From contig CAYGPR010000020.1 of the NCBI GenBank assembly GCA_964351985.1, forward strand, positions 4,615 through 68,614: 64,000 nt of DNA, in the 5' to 3' direction. Each line of letters begins with the position of its first letter. Positions within the stretch are counted from its first letter, which is position 1. Shown here one piece after another: positions 44,522 to 53,699 of the stretch. Origin of the DNA: Meishania sp964351985 (GTDB taxonomy: Bacteria > Bacteroidota > Bacteroidia > Flavobacteriales > Flavobacteriaceae). Below the pieces are notes generated by a model, which made no database searches, was not told the origin of the DNA, and worked only from the letters and a program-made list of their open reading frames with translations. The translations under genes were made by a program, and so were the position numbers.

Positions 44522-45658
44522 ATGCCATTTGTTGAAAATCCCATGTATGTGCTCGCAGTGCTATGCCTAATGGTTGTGATCTCGGTGTATGCTGGGAAGA
44601 CAAAATGGGGAAGCAAGATAGGGGCCGCCTTATTAATCATCGTATTCTCGGCCGTATTGGCTAATTTAAAGCTGATTCCGACCGCTTCGAATGCGATTCC
44701 TTTATACGATGGAATATTTACCTATTTGGCGCCGATTTCGATATTCTATTTATTACTGGGAGTCAATCTAAAGTCCATAAAAAAGGCTGGTGCACCTATG
44801 ATCATTCTTTTTCTAATCGGCTCCTTGGCAACGGTTTTAGGGATATTTACCGCTTGGTACGTGGTGGCACCGCAAAACGTCATTGGCGAAGATGCCCATA
44901 TTATTGCGGGTATGTTGACTGGCACTTATACCGGAGGCACTATCAATTTCAATGCGGTCGCCCTAGAATATGATTTTCAAGAACGTGGAATTCTATATGC
45001 AGGCACCGTGGCCGTTGACAATGTCGTAACAACAATTTGGATCATTATGACTTTGGCCTTCCCAGTTGTATTACGAAAATTCTGGAAAGACAAAATGGTA
45101 AAACAATCCTTTCAAAATACACATGAATTGGAGAAAGACAATATCGATATGCATTCATTGATGTGGCTAGCGTTTTTAGGATTGCTTGCGTTTGTGATTT
45201 CCGAATTGATAAAAACCATATTGCCCGGAATTCCCTTTATGATTACCCTAACTACAATCGGAATTCTTATGGCGCAGAGCAAATTAGTATCAGAATTGAA
45301 AGGAAGCCATACTTTGGGCCTATATCTTGTTTTTATATTTCTGGCCGTCATTGGCGCGTATTGCGAAATCGATGCTGTGGTCGCTCTAAAAGAAGTTGGC
45401 ACTACCCTATTGCTGTTTACCCTTCTGGCGGTTTTTCTGCACGGACTCTTCATTATCTTGTTAGGCGGAATCTTTTACCGTGATTGGGATATGGTCTCCA
45501 TCGCCAGTCAGGCCAACGTCGGTGGCGGCCCCACGGCCATTGCAATGGCAGAGTCCTTTGGAAGAAAAGAATTGGTATTGCCCGCTATTTTGATTGGCAC
45601 CTTGGGAAATGCCCTGGGGACCTACCTGGGGTTTTTGGTAGTCGGTCTATTAGCATAA
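44522..45658 (+). CDS. DUF819 family integral membrane protein
   Basis: A 378-residue multi-pass membrane protein with about ten to eleven helices and the DUF819 (YjcL-like) blocks GTYTGGTINFNAVA, AGTVAVDNVVTTIWI, SQANVGGGPTAIAMAESF and PAILIGTLGNALGTYLG. The repeated GG-T motifs suggest an inverted-repeat transporter fold; no substrate is established. A possible leaderless promoter lies directly upstream. A small monooxygenase-like gene follows after 56 bases with its own possible promoter. Confidence 0.93.
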   Translation: MPFVENPMYVLAVLCLMVVISVYAGKTKWGSKIGAALLIIVFSAVLANLKLIPTASNAIPLYDGIFTYLAPISIFYLLLGVNLKSIKKAGAPMIILFLIGSLATVLGIFTAWYVVAPQNVIGEDAHIIAGMLTGTYTGGTINFNAVALEYDFQERGILYAGTVAVDNVVTTIWIIMTLAFPVVLRKFWKDKMVKQSFQNTHELEKDNIDMHSLMWLAFLGLLAFVISELIKTILPGIPFMITLTTIGILMAQSKLVSELKGSHTLGLYLVFIFLAVIGAYCEIDAVVALKEVGTTLLLFTLLAVFLHGLFIILLGGIFYRDWDMVSIASQANVGGGPTAIAMAESFGRKELVLPAILIGTLGNALGTYLGFLVVGLLA

Positions 45659-45714
45659 CTACTACCAAAATTCGATTTGTAATGTTAATTTTGAATAGTT
45701 AAATAAATTAAAAA

Positions 45715-46011
45715 ATGTCAAACCAACAACTGACAATCACAGCAGAAATCATCGCCAAACCCAAAAATAGGGATTTGGTAAAACAATCACTTTTAAAGCT
45801 AATACCTCCTACCTTGATGGAAGAAGGTTGCCTTAATTACGATTTACATCAAGACATCGAGAATCCAAATCGATTTTTCTTTTATGAAAATTGGGAAACT
45901 AAAGAACATTGGTTAAGGCATAACGATAGCGCCCATATCGCGGCACATAAGAAAGCGACCGAAGGCGCGGTGGCCGAAGTCGTGATCCATCAACTCAGTC
46001 CTTTAAACTGA
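45715..46011 (+). CDS. Antibiotic-biosynthesis-monooxygenase-type (ABM) small enzyme
   Basis: A 98-residue ferredoxin-like alpha/beta protein of the ABM/YgiN family: TITAEIIAKPKNRDLVKQSLLKLIPPTLMEEGCLNYDLHQDIENPNRFFFYENWETKEHW. The pattern of acidic NWE and the terminal HIAAHKK is typical of putative quinol monooxygenases, cofactor-free dimers. A TAATTTTG match to the -7 consensus is at 45686-45693, 21 bases upstream of the start. Family clear; reaction not established. Confidence 0.9.
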   Translation: MSNQQLTITAEIIAKPKNRDLVKQSLLKLIPPTLMEEGCLNYDLHQDIENPNRFFFYENWETKEHWLRHNDSAHIAAHKKATEGAVAEVVIHQLSPLN

Positions 46012-46096
46012 ACAGTAAGAGAACAATTTTTGAGTTTGAACTTGATACTTCAGTATGAACTTTTACACCCCTGACATCATCTGACATTCATGCCGA

Positions 46097-46104
46097 TATC
46101 TTTG
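46097..46104 (+). promoter_or_regulatory. -7 box upstream of the VOC gene
   Basis: TATCTTTG, exact TAnnTTTG, 30 bases before the start. A TGACATCATCTGACAT direct repeat lies just upstream at 46072-46087 and could be a regulator site. Confidence 0.55.
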
Positions 46105-46134
46105 TGGTATGTTTAACCTTTAAAACCATAAAAT

Positions 46135-46506
46135 ATGTCAAATGCAATCAGCTGGTTTGAAATTCCGGCAACAAACTACGAAAGGGCAAAAGGCTTTTAC
46201 AACACTGTTTTGGCTACCGAAATCAAAGATTCACCGATGCCAGAAGGAAAATACGGCATGTTCCCCTACGATGAAGATAACAACGGTATCGGCGGGGGCC
46301 TTGTCGAAATGGAAGGGTATAGTCCATCATCTGAAGGAGTTACAGTTTATTTGAACGGGGGTAACGATTTAAGTGAACCCTTGGGGCGTGTCGAAACGGC
46401 CGGTGGCAAAGTAGTCATGCCCAAAACCGATATCGGTGAAAATGGATTTATGGCACAATTCATAGACACCGAAGGCAATAAAATCGCGCTCCATTCCTGG
46501 AATTAA
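46135..46506 (+). CDS. VOC (glyoxalase/bleomycin-resistance fold) protein
   Basis: A 123-residue protein with two beta-alpha-beta-beta-beta modules: SWFEIPATNYERAKGFYNTVL, a central GIGGGLVEME, and EGVTVYLNG...GFMAQFIDTEGNKIALHSW. It resembles the VOC group annotated as glyoxalase/extradiol-dioxygenase-like, which in many cases binds no obvious metal. It has an exact -7 box and its own terminator, and precedes a YafY-type regulator on the same strand. No substrate can be proposed. Confidence 0.92.
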   Translation: MSNAISWFEIPATNYERAKGFYNTVLATEIKDSPMPEGKYGMFPYDEDNNGIGGGLVEMEGYSPSSEGVTVYLNGGNDLSEPLGRVETAGGKVVMPKTDIGENGFMAQFIDTEGNKIALHSWN

Positions 46507-46523
46507 TTAGTAATTTATAAAAG

Positions 46524-46560
46524 AAGGTAGTGGATTCTCAGAGGTTCACTACCTTTATTT
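46524..46560 (+). terminator. Rho-independent terminator after the VOC gene
   Basis: AAGGTAGTG (46524-46532) pairs with CACTACCTT (46547-46555), followed by TATTTTTT. It falls between the VOC stop and the regulator start, so the regulator probably has its own promoter or depends on read-through. Confidence 0.8.
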
Positions 46561-46562
46561 TT

Positions 46563-47270
46563 ATGTCCCAGCTACCTAGGCTCATATCGATTCTGACCCT
46601 GTTAAAATCCCGAAGGATTTTAACAGCCACCGAACTGTCCGATAGGTACGACGTGAGTATTCGCACCATTTATCGCGACATTCAGAAGCTAATCGAATCC
46701 GGAGTACCGGTTATTACCATTGAAGGTAGAGGCTACTCTTTAATGGATGGTTATACAGTCGCTCCTGTTCAATTTACCGAAAAACAGGCTAATGCTTTGA
46801 TTACTGCCCAACACTTGGTGGGGCAATCGAATGATTCTTCTTTTGTAAAAGATTTTGAGGAAGCCCTGACCAAAATTAAATCCGTCTTCAAGTCCTCCGT
46901 ACTGGAAAAAAGTGAACTGCTCGATAATAAAATCCACATTTTCGATACAAGGCAAGAAAGCATTTCGAGCAACGCACTCTCCGAAATTCAATTGGCCATC
47001 ACCCATTTTAATTATGTGGAAATCAATTACCGAAAGGCCGATGACCCGAATATTTCCTTCCGTAAAATCGAACCCTATTTTATCTTCTCGACCGAGAGCA
47101 AATGGATTTTGATTTCTTGGTGCCATCTTCGAAAAGACTACCGGGCTTTTCGCATAGATCGCATTCAACACTTTAAGATTCTTCCCGACCAATTTGAAGA
47201 TCGAAAGTTCTCCATTCAAGATTATGTTGATGGTGAGCGGGAAAAGGAACGTCGGGCCAAGTTTCAGTGA
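46563..47270 (+). CDS. YafY/WYL-type transcriptional regulator
   Basis: A 236-residue regulator. The N-terminal winged HTH (HTH_11) is residues about 1-60: LPRLISILTLLKSRRILTATELSDRYDVSIRTIYRDIQKL, and the remainder is a WYL domain with INYRKAD, RKIEPYFIFSTESKWILISWCHLRKDYRAFRIDRI. WYL domains bind nucleic-acid-like ligands or second messengers. I start at ATG 46563 because the upstream frame lacks homology and overlaps the terminator. The adjacent VOC gene is a plausible target. Confidence 0.93.
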   Translation: MSQLPRLISILTLLKSRRILTATELSDRYDVSIRTIYRDIQKLIESGVPVITIEGRGYSLMDGYTVAPVQFTEKQANALITAQHLVGQSNDSSFVKDFEEALTKIKSVFKSSVLEKSELLDNKIHIFDTRQESISSNALSEIQLAITHFNYVEINYRKADDPNISFRKIEPYFIFSTESKWILISWCHLRKDYRAFRIDRIQHFKILPDQFEDRKFSIQDYVDGEREKERRAKFQ

Positions 47271-47685
47271 TTTTATAAACGAATTTTATAATCGCTAAAA
47301 AGATACGTTTGTGAAGCTTATGTTATGGGTTTACATCGGGCAAGATAGATAATTCATCTTATACGAGTTATAGCTAAACCTTTGATAAACAGATTGGTGC
47401 ATTCGGACAAAAAAAGCCGCCATTCGTCCTGCAAAATTAATATTTTGCGTTTTACGCTTTATCTTTAGTACACTTTCAGAAGTATCAATAATTCAATTCC
47501 TCCTATTTCTGAAATTGCCACTTGCATCCCACTAAATCTGGCATTTACCAGCGCAACGTAAACTTCCCCCTCATATCTAAATTACCAGTGAATACCTGAG
47601 GTTGGCACTATACCCGTATTATTTCGAAGTAGTTGCAAATCCAGATTTCCTTGTCTTATTGTGTAACCAATTAATACTAAGTACT
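47271..47685. other. Intergenic region, no gene seen
   Basis: This 415-base AT-rich stretch separates the YafY-type regulator from the lipoprotein at 47686. TTGC and TATCTTTAG around 47450-47470 loosely resemble promoter elements, but spacing is poor. No coding pattern or clear hairpin was found. Confidence 0.45.
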
Positions 47686-49500
47686 ATGAAAACAAAAAAA
47701 CAAAATGGCACTGGGCATATGTTTACCCTGGCCATGGCCGTACTACTGCTCATTGCTTTTTCCTGCAGCTCGGAACCTGAGTTGGAACCTGAAGTATCGA
47801 CTGAACCAAAAGTGATACTTAATTCAGAAGAAAATTCGGAATCCGATGAAAACTTGGAATCCGAAGAAGTCACTGATATAAATTATGTCTTATCTGAGTT
47901 GGCCAATGGCGCAACCCTGCATGGAGCCAATGGAATTGACATTGGGCCTGATGGCAACCTTTACATCGCTAGTGTTGTTGGCCAGGAAATCGTTGTTATG
48001 AACAAAGAAAACGGAACGATTGTCAATAGGCTTGGAAAAGAGTCGGGAGTAATCGCTCCCGATGACTTGGTATTCGGCCCTGATGGATCGCTCTACTGGA
48101 CCGATATATTGGTCGGAGAAGTAGGTCGTATGACTCCAGATGGGACCATAACCAAACAGTTTGTAGCCCCTGGTGTCAATCCGATTACATTCTCACCCAG
48201 TTGTCGTCTCTTTGTGGCACTTGATTTTTTAGGGGATGGGTTATATGAACTTGACCCAAATCTAATCGAGCCTCCACGGCCGATAATCTTAGCCTCTGAA
48301 GCAAACCCTTTCCCGCTTGGCTTTTTTAATTCATTTGACTTCGGCAGCGACGGTCGCTTGTATGGGCCTTTATTTGCCGCAGGTTTGGTCATTAGTGTGG
48401 ATGTCGGTAATCCTGGAGATCCTGTCTCTACAGACCCTTTTACTGATGGAACAGTTCAAATAGTAGCTTCCGGATTTAAAAACCCTGCAGCAGCGAAGTT
48501 CGAAGCGGATTGCCTTCTCACGGTACTGGATCAAACAGGGGAGGTTTTTAAGATAAACACCCTGACCGGCGAGAAAACACTGTTCACCACCTTGGAACCA
48601 GGTTTGGATAATATGGTCTATGCCAAGGATGGCACCCTATATATGAGCAATAATGACGAAGGCTGGGTGGCCGAGATAGGACCCGACGGGCAAGCTCGAA
48701 CCATCAGTCCAGGAGGGTTTATAGCACCCAGTGGGCTGGCCGTTTTGCCTGGGCCGAATAATCAGGACAATGTATTTTTGGGCGATATATTCCGATTGAG
48801 ACAATTCAATGGCAATACAGGCGAACAGGAAAACAGCTATAAAGGCAATTTAGTCCCCGAAGAAAGTACGCTGTCACTGATATTACCGATGAATCTTAAA
48901 ACAGATGGGAACAACCTTGTGGTCGCTTCATGGTTCAGTGGTGCGGTACAGGTCTGGGATTCCCAAACAAATCAAGTCCTAGAAAATTTTGTTATGGGTG
49001 CTCCTATCGATGCTGTCCGATTTATGGATGATTTTGTGGTGTCCGATATAGGGCTGGGCGGTGTGGTCTGGGCCAGCGACAATTCGATGATACTTCCTAT
49101 AGACAATGCAAGTGTATTTGCGCCCGGTGGTTTGGCTACCGATGGCGAAACCGTTTGGGTGGCCGACTGGGGCTCTGGTATTGTTCTGCAAATCGATTTC
49201 GAGGGCAAAACCCCAGCTGCACCAGTTGTTGTAGCATCAGGTTTAGTAAATCCCGAAGGGTTGGCTTTGGATAACGACGGAAATTTATTGGTAGTTGAAA
49301 CCGGTGCCTCCCGTCTATCGCATATCGACTTGTCCACCGGTGTGGTAACAGTTGTTGTGGATGGCCTTGAATTTGGTTCGCCTGGTGGGGAAGGCTTTCC
49401 GCCCACGTGGACCTTTGATGCCGTGGCCATGGGTCTATCCGGTGACATCTATGTTACGGGTGGCGGACCCAATATTATTTATCGTCTCTCACCAGAGTAA
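47686..49500 (+). CDS. ScyD/ScyE-like beta-propeller lipoprotein
   Basis: A 604-residue surface or periplasmic protein. The lipoprotein signal (AVLLLIAFSC) leads to a Glu/Ser-rich linker of about 40 residues, then repeated propeller blades of the SMP-30/NHL kind: NGIDIGPDGNLYIASV, DDLVFGPDGSLYWTDI, GLATDGETVWVADWGSG, GLALDNDGNLLVVETG. The blade count suggests two propellers. The arrangement resembles the ScyD/ScyE family. The ATG at 47602 would add 28 residues before the signal, so I start at 47686. Enzyme activity cannot be judged. A hairpin-rich region follows. Confidence 0.85.
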   Translation: MKTKKQNGTGHMFTLAMAVLLLIAFSCSSEPELEPEVSTEPKVILNSEENSESDENLESEEVTDINYVLSELANGATLHGANGIDIGPDGNLYIASVVGQEIVVMNKENGTIVNRLGKESGVIAPDDLVFGPDGSLYWTDILVGEVGRMTPDGTITKQFVAPGVNPITFSPSCRLFVALDFLGDGLYELDPNLIEPPRPIILASEANPFPLGFFNSFDFGSDGRLYGPLFAAGLVISVDVGNPGDPVSTDPFTDGTVQIVASGFKNPAAAKFEADCLLTVLDQTGEVFKINTLTGEKTLFTTLEPGLDNMVYAKDGTLYMSNNDEGWVAEIGPDGQARTISPGGFIAPSGLAVLPGPNNQDNVFLGDIFRLRQFNGNTGEQENSYKGNLVPEESTLSLILPMNLKTDGNNLVVASWFSGAVQVWDSQTNQVLENFVMGAPIDAVRFMDDFVVSDIGLGGVVWASDNSMILPIDNASVFAPGGLATDGETVWVADWGSGIVLQIDFEGKTPAAPVVVASGLVNPEGLALDNDGNLLVVETGASRLSHIDLSTGVVTVVVDGLEFGSPGGEGFPPTWTFDAVAMGLSGDIYVTGGGPNIIYRLSPE

Positions 49501-49895
49501 GGTTTATAAAGGTCTTTGAAAAAGAAGTTTTCTTTTTTATGATTTTCTAGCCGGTAATCGATACCCTACATTAAGAAGGGATATTAATTGCCGGTTTTCT
49601 TTATGTAAACTACCTCGGGGCAAGCCCACGAGGCATTGAAAGGAAACTTAAATTTAGATTTCGACGCAAGCGTCGGAGCATTTTAATCTCGATTATCGAG
49701 TAAAATGTGAATGACTAATAGCCTTAACCAACTAAACTTCCTATGTCCAGACATATCAAATTACAATTCGCAAAAACGTCAAAAATTCCTAAAGCACTGT
49801 TCGATATAAAATGTAATTTTTAGATTTTTCCCAAATACACGAAAAAGTCAAATCACACAAAATTTTGTACATTCCTAATCTTAAACCAACTCCAT
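49501..49895. other. Intergenic region containing a structured repeat
   Basis: A 395-base region between the propeller lipoprotein and the serine hydrolase. It holds three adjacent hairpins at 49613-49707 (see separate entry) and a weak A/T-only inverted repeat near 49519 that could stop transcription. The remaining sequence shows no gene. Confidence 0.6.
49613..49707. repeat. Hairpin-rich element, possible REP-type repeat
   Basis: Three consecutive inverted repeats: CCTCG/CGAGG with an inner GGGC/GCCC (49613-49633), CGACGC-AA-GCGTCG (49662-49675) and CATTTTA-CTCGAT/ATCGAG-TAAAATG (49679-49707). The GC-rich hairpins stand out in an AT-rich intergenic region and the layout recalls REP-like interspersed elements of flavobacteria. 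No second copy is present in the window, so repetition is unproven. Confidence 0.5.
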
Positions 49896-51452
49896 ATGAA
49901 GTATCTATTTATTGTCGTCACTTTCTTGCTAGCCATCAATGTCAATGCACAATATTCCTCCGCTCAAATAGATTCCCTTGTAAATGATGCACTAGAAAAA
50001 CTCAACGTAACAGGGGCATCGGTAGCAGTAGTAAAAGACGGCAAGATAATTCATAACAAAGGCTACGGAGTAAAATCGTTTTCCACCAAAGAAAAAGTTG
50101 ACAAGCATACCAATTTTGCCATTGCCAGTAATAGCAAGGCATTTACCACTACCGCTTTGACGCTTTTGGTCGAAGAAGGTAAAATAAAATGGACGGACAG
50201 GATCATCGACCATATTCCCGAGTTCAAGATGTATAATTCGTACGTTACCGAAAATTTCAATATTCAAGATCTGTTGACCCATCGAAGCGGCCTGGGCCTG
50301 GGCATCGGTGATTTGATGATTTTTCCTGACGGGTCCGATTTTACGATGGATGACCTATTGTCAAGTTTTCAGCATTTTAAACCGGTTTCTGCCTTCAGAA
50401 CGAAATTCGACTATGATAATTTGTTATATCTGGTGGCCGGGGAATTGATTGCTCGAAAAAGCGGTATGACCTGGGAACAGTTCATACAAACAAGAATCTT
50501 CAATCCCTTGGGAATGGACAACTCCTCCCCTTCTTTTAAAGATATCAAGGACAAGGGTAATGTTGCTTCGCCACATACGACGGCCTACGGAGAAATGAAA
50601 GTGCTTCATAATTATGGTGATATGATGAACGGAGCCGCCGGTGGCATCTATGGCAATGTGGATGATCTTACCCAATGGATGATGGTACATCTCAACAAAG
50701 GTGCCTATGGAGAACAATTAAAGGATACATTGTTTACGGTGGAAAACCAAAATGAAATGTGGATGATTCATACAACGACACGAACGAATGGAGATCCAAG
50801 ATATAATTCGCATTTCTCTGGGTATGGACTCGGATGGGACCTGACGGATAAAAAGGGAAATATGGTCGTATCACATACCGGTGGCCTCCCTGGAATGCTG
50901 TCGCGAACAGTACTAATTCCCGATCTGAATTTGGGCATCGTCGTCTTGACCAATACCGAACCAGGCGGCGCAGGGGTATTCGTAGGCGTCTCGAGAACTT
51001 TGGTCGATAGTTATTTAGAATTGGATGATTTTGGGTGGATAAACAAGTTCGTCGAGTATTTCAAAGAAAGAAAAGGCGAATCGGAAGCCGTGGTCAACAA
51101 AGTATGGAAAACGGTAACCGCCAACAAAAAGAAAAACATATATAAAGAAGCCTATATGGGCAGCTATCAAGACCCTTGGTTTGGCAAAGTAGAGGTATTC
51201 GACAAAAACGGAACCTTATGGATGAAATGTCATCGCTCACCAAAACTTAACGGGCCTATGGTATTTTATAAGGGCAACACTTTTGCCGTAAAATGGGAGT
51301 ACCAAGATATGAACGCCGATATCTTCGCCATATTCCAATTGGATGAAGAAGGCAAGGCAGTCGGACTAAAAATGAAGGGTATATCCCCCGATATAGACTT
51401 TAGTTTCGATTTTCAGGATCTTGACCTTCATAGAATCAAAATCGACGAATAG
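49896..51452 (+). CDS. Serine hydrolase, class C beta-lactamase/DD-peptidase fold with C-terminal DUF3471
   Basis: A 518-residue exported hydrolase (signal ending VNAQ). The serine motif is Ser78-Asn-Ser-Lys81, the second is Tyr173-Asp-Asn175 and the third is HTGG near residue 328. Between residues about 400 and 515 there is a DUF3471-like domain (YMGSYQDPWFGKVEVFDKNGTLWMKCH). The layout matches beta-lactamase-related peptidases and esterases, not true resistance enzymes. Substrate is probably a D-amino-acid-containing peptide or ester. It is preceded by the structured intergenic element. Confidence 0.92.
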   Translation: MKYLFIVVTFLLAINVNAQYSSAQIDSLVNDALEKLNVTGASVAVVKDGKIIHNKGYGVKSFSTKEKVDKHTNFAIASNSKAFTTTALTLLVEEGKIKWTDRIIDHIPEFKMYNSYVTENFNIQDLLTHRSGLGLGIGDLMIFPDGSDFTMDDLLSSFQHFKPVSAFRTKFDYDNLLYLVAGELIARKSGMTWEQFIQTRIFNPLGMDNSSPSFKDIKDKGNVASPHTTAYGEMKVLHNYGDMMNGAAGGIYGNVDDLTQWMMVHLNKGAYGEQLKDTLFTVENQNEMWMIHTTTRTNGDPRYNSHFSGYGLGWDLTDKKGNMVVSHTGGLPGMLSRTVLIPDLNLGIVVLTNTEPGGAGVFVGVSRTLVDSYLELDDFGWINKFVEYFKERKGESEAVVNKVWKTVTANKKKNIYKEAYMGSYQDPWFGKVEVFDKNGTLWMKCHRSPKLNGPMVFYKGNTFAVKWEYQDMNADIFAIFQLDEEGKAVGLKMKGISPDIDFSFDFQDLDLHRIKIDE

Positions 51453-51508
51453 ACCTACTGTGATTCTGGGCGTAATCTGGGATTTTATATTGAAAAGATT
51501 TGAAAGGA

Positions 51509-52159
51509 ATGGAGCAAGCGATTACCATAATCGTATACATACATGCAATACTTGGTGGAATAGGACTAGTTATGGGTTTTGGTAGCATGGCAATCAAAAA
51601 GGGAGGAAAACTCCATAAAAAGATGGGCCGCATATTTTCAATAAGTATGATCGGCAGTTGTGTTCTAATCATACCTGTTGCTTGGATGCCAAATCATAAA
51701 AGCCTGTTTCTATTTCTTATTTCGTTGTTTACCATCTATTTGGTACTGGTCGGTCAGCGTGCACTAACGTTCAAAGGAAGAACCAAACGAAGTGCATCAA
51801 AGTTAGATTTGGGTATTTCATCAATCATGCTTATGTTTTCGATATTTATGTTCCTATATGGTCTGTATGGATTCTTGAATCCTTTTGCCGATAATATTCT
51901 CTTTTTGGTTTTTGGCGGATTGGGAATCTTCCTGACCGTTAAGAACTTTCAGTTCTATAAAAATTTCAAAGAATTAAAGATAGCATGGCTACTAACACAT
52001 TTAACCCATATGATAGCCGCCTTAATTGCCTCGATTACGGCTTTTATAGTAGCTGGTCTGAAATTGTGGACTATAATGGCCTGGATTCTACCTTCCATTA
52101 TTGGAACAGTTTATATTGTTTATTGGCGATTGAAGACAAAAGGAAAATTAAAATCGTAA
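51509..52159 (+). CDS. DUF2306-like membrane protein
   Basis: A 216-residue integral membrane protein with seven hydrophobic helices. The conserved features are IVYIHAILGGIGLVMGFGSMAIKKGGKLHKKMGRIF at the N-terminus, with a His in the first helix and the GKLHKKMGR loop, and KNFQFYKNFKELKIAWLLTHLTHMIAAL. These recall DUF2306-type multi-helix proteins with conserved histidines, possibly heme ligands. I start at ATG 51509 (MEQAIT), preceded by GAAAGGA. It is 56 bases after the serine hydrolase stop. Function unknown. Confidence 0.85.
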   Translation: MEQAITIIVYIHAILGGIGLVMGFGSMAIKKGGKLHKKMGRIFSISMIGSCVLIIPVAWMPNHKSLFLFLISLFTIYLVLVGQRALTFKGRTKRSASKLDLGISSIMLMFSIFMFLYGLYGFLNPFADNILFLVFGGLGIFLTVKNFQFYKNFKELKIAWLLTHLTHMIAALIASITAFIVAGLKLWTIMAWILPSIIGTVYIVYWRLKTKGKLKS

Positions 52160-52256
52160 ACGGGTCAATAAACCAAACTCTTAAAAACATTTTACATTTT
52201 AAAGGAACATTGCATTAGTGCTAAATTTTTATTCGTTAAAAAATGAATTTTACTAA

Positions 52257-53642
52257 ATGATACGACTTCTTTTTACTTGCTTGTCACTCTTTATTATGGG
52301 CTTGTCTACAGCCCAAAAGCTAAAAGTCAGCGAAAACAATAGGTTCTTGGTCACCGAAAACGGAGACCCTTTTTTCTATATGGCCGATACGGCTTGGGAA
52401 CTTTTTCATCGCTGTGATCGAGAGGAGGCAAATATGTACCTCGAGAAAAGGGACGAACAAGGCTTTAATGTAATTCAAGCCGTAGCCCTGGCAGAGATAA
52501 ATGGTTTGAATACCCCAAATCCGTATGGGGAAACACCTTTACTGAACAACAATCCCGAAACCCCGAATCCGAACTATTTTGAACATGTCGATTATATCAT
52601 CAAAAAGGCAGACAGTCTGGGAATTTATATAGCACTTCTTCCAACTTGGGGCGATAAACTCGACAAAAGAGGTTGGGGCGTTGGCCCGGAGGTATTCAAT
52701 GAGAAAAATGCTAGGGTATTCGGAAACTGGATCGGTGCACGATACAAAGACTACGACAATATTATCTGGATAATCGGTGGAGATCGAAATCCCAAAGAAG
52801 ATACTAATCAAGTCGAAGTATGGAACCAAATGGCCGAGGGCATCGCCGAATCGGCGGGAGGGTATGAAGAAACCCTGATGAGCTATCATCCGCAACCTAA
52901 AGAAAACGGCGGTTCCTCGACCTGGTTCCACAATCAAAAATGGCTCGATTTCAATATGCACCAAACCGGACATTGTGCCAATCAAGGTACGTACCAGCAC
53001 ATCGAAAACGACTATAATTTGACTCCCGTAAAACCGACTCTGGATGGCGAACCACTCTATGAAGACCACCCCAATTGTTTCAATGCCAAAGAATTAGGCC
53101 ATAGTGTTCCTGAAGATATTCGCCGCATCATGTATTGGAACGTTTTTGCAGGAGCATTCGGGCAGACCTATGGCTGTCACGATGTTTGGCAAATGTATGC
53201 TTTGGATAAAGAAGGTATAAATCAACCATTACGCCCTTGGCCCGTAGCGTTGGATCTGCCCATGGCGAATCAAGTGAAGCATTTAAAACATTTGATGTTG
53301 TCACGTCCGTTTTTGAGCCGAATTCCCAATCAGGCCATGGTTTTGGATGCACAGGAAGAAACTAGCGATTACGTGATAGCCACTATAGATAGCGATGGTG
53401 CGTATACCATGATTTATTTCCCTACGGGAAAAACAATGAATCTCGACCTTTCAAAAATTTCAGGAAACCAATTGAAAGGTTGGTGGTATGATCCCAGAAC
53501 CGGAAATGCCTTTCCGGCATCGGAAATTCCAAAATCGTCTAAGATTTCCATTACCCCGCCCACTTCCGGAAAAGGCCATGATTGGGTCCTGATAATTGAT
53601 GACGCATCGAAAAACTTCAAGACTCCCGGAAAAAGAAATTGA
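52257..53642 (+). CDS. Glycoside hydrolase, GH140-like (DUF4038, apiosidase-like)
   Basis: A 461-residue exported glycosidase. Signal peptide (STAQ), then an (alpha/beta)8 domain with the DUF4038 signature: PFFYMADTAWELFHRCDREEANMYLEKRDEQGFNVIQAV, IIWIIGGDRNP and LDGEPLYEDHPNC; the Asp of GGDRN and the Glu of GEPLYE are the probable catalytic pair. A C-terminal beta-domain (YTMIYFPTGKTMNLDL, WWYDPRTGNA) matches the collagen-binding-like domain usually found with it. GH140 cleaves apiose side chains of rhamnogalacturonan II; other DUF4038 enzymes act on different substrates. No SusC/SusD genes are nearby. Confidence 0.9.
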   Translation: MIRLLFTCLSLFIMGLSTAQKLKVSENNRFLVTENGDPFFYMADTAWELFHRCDREEANMYLEKRDEQGFNVIQAVALAEINGLNTPNPYGETPLLNNNPETPNPNYFEHVDYIIKKADSLGIYIALLPTWGDKLDKRGWGVGPEVFNEKNARVFGNWIGARYKDYDNIIWIIGGDRNPKEDTNQVEVWNQMAEGIAESAGGYEETLMSYHPQPKENGGSSTWFHNQKWLDFNMHQTGHCANQGTYQHIENDYNLTPVKPTLDGEPLYEDHPNCFNAKELGHSVPEDIRRIMYWNVFAGAFGQTYGCHDVWQMYALDKEGINQPLRPWPVALDLPMANQVKHLKHLMLSRPFLSRIPNQAMVLDAQEETSDYVIATIDSDGAYTMIYFPTGKTMNLDLSKISGNQLKGWWYDPRTGNAFPASEIPKSSKISITPPTSGKGHDWVLIIDDASKNFKTPGKRN

Positions 53643-53699
53643 AATCGAGTTGAATTATCCCGTCAAAAAAATTAACTTCCTTTCCTAATTCAAAATGAA

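Noticed and set aside
49896..51452. Antibiotic-resistance beta-lactamase
   Set aside because: The fold is shared, but the DUF3471 domain and YDN motif point to a peptidase/esterase of this superfamily.
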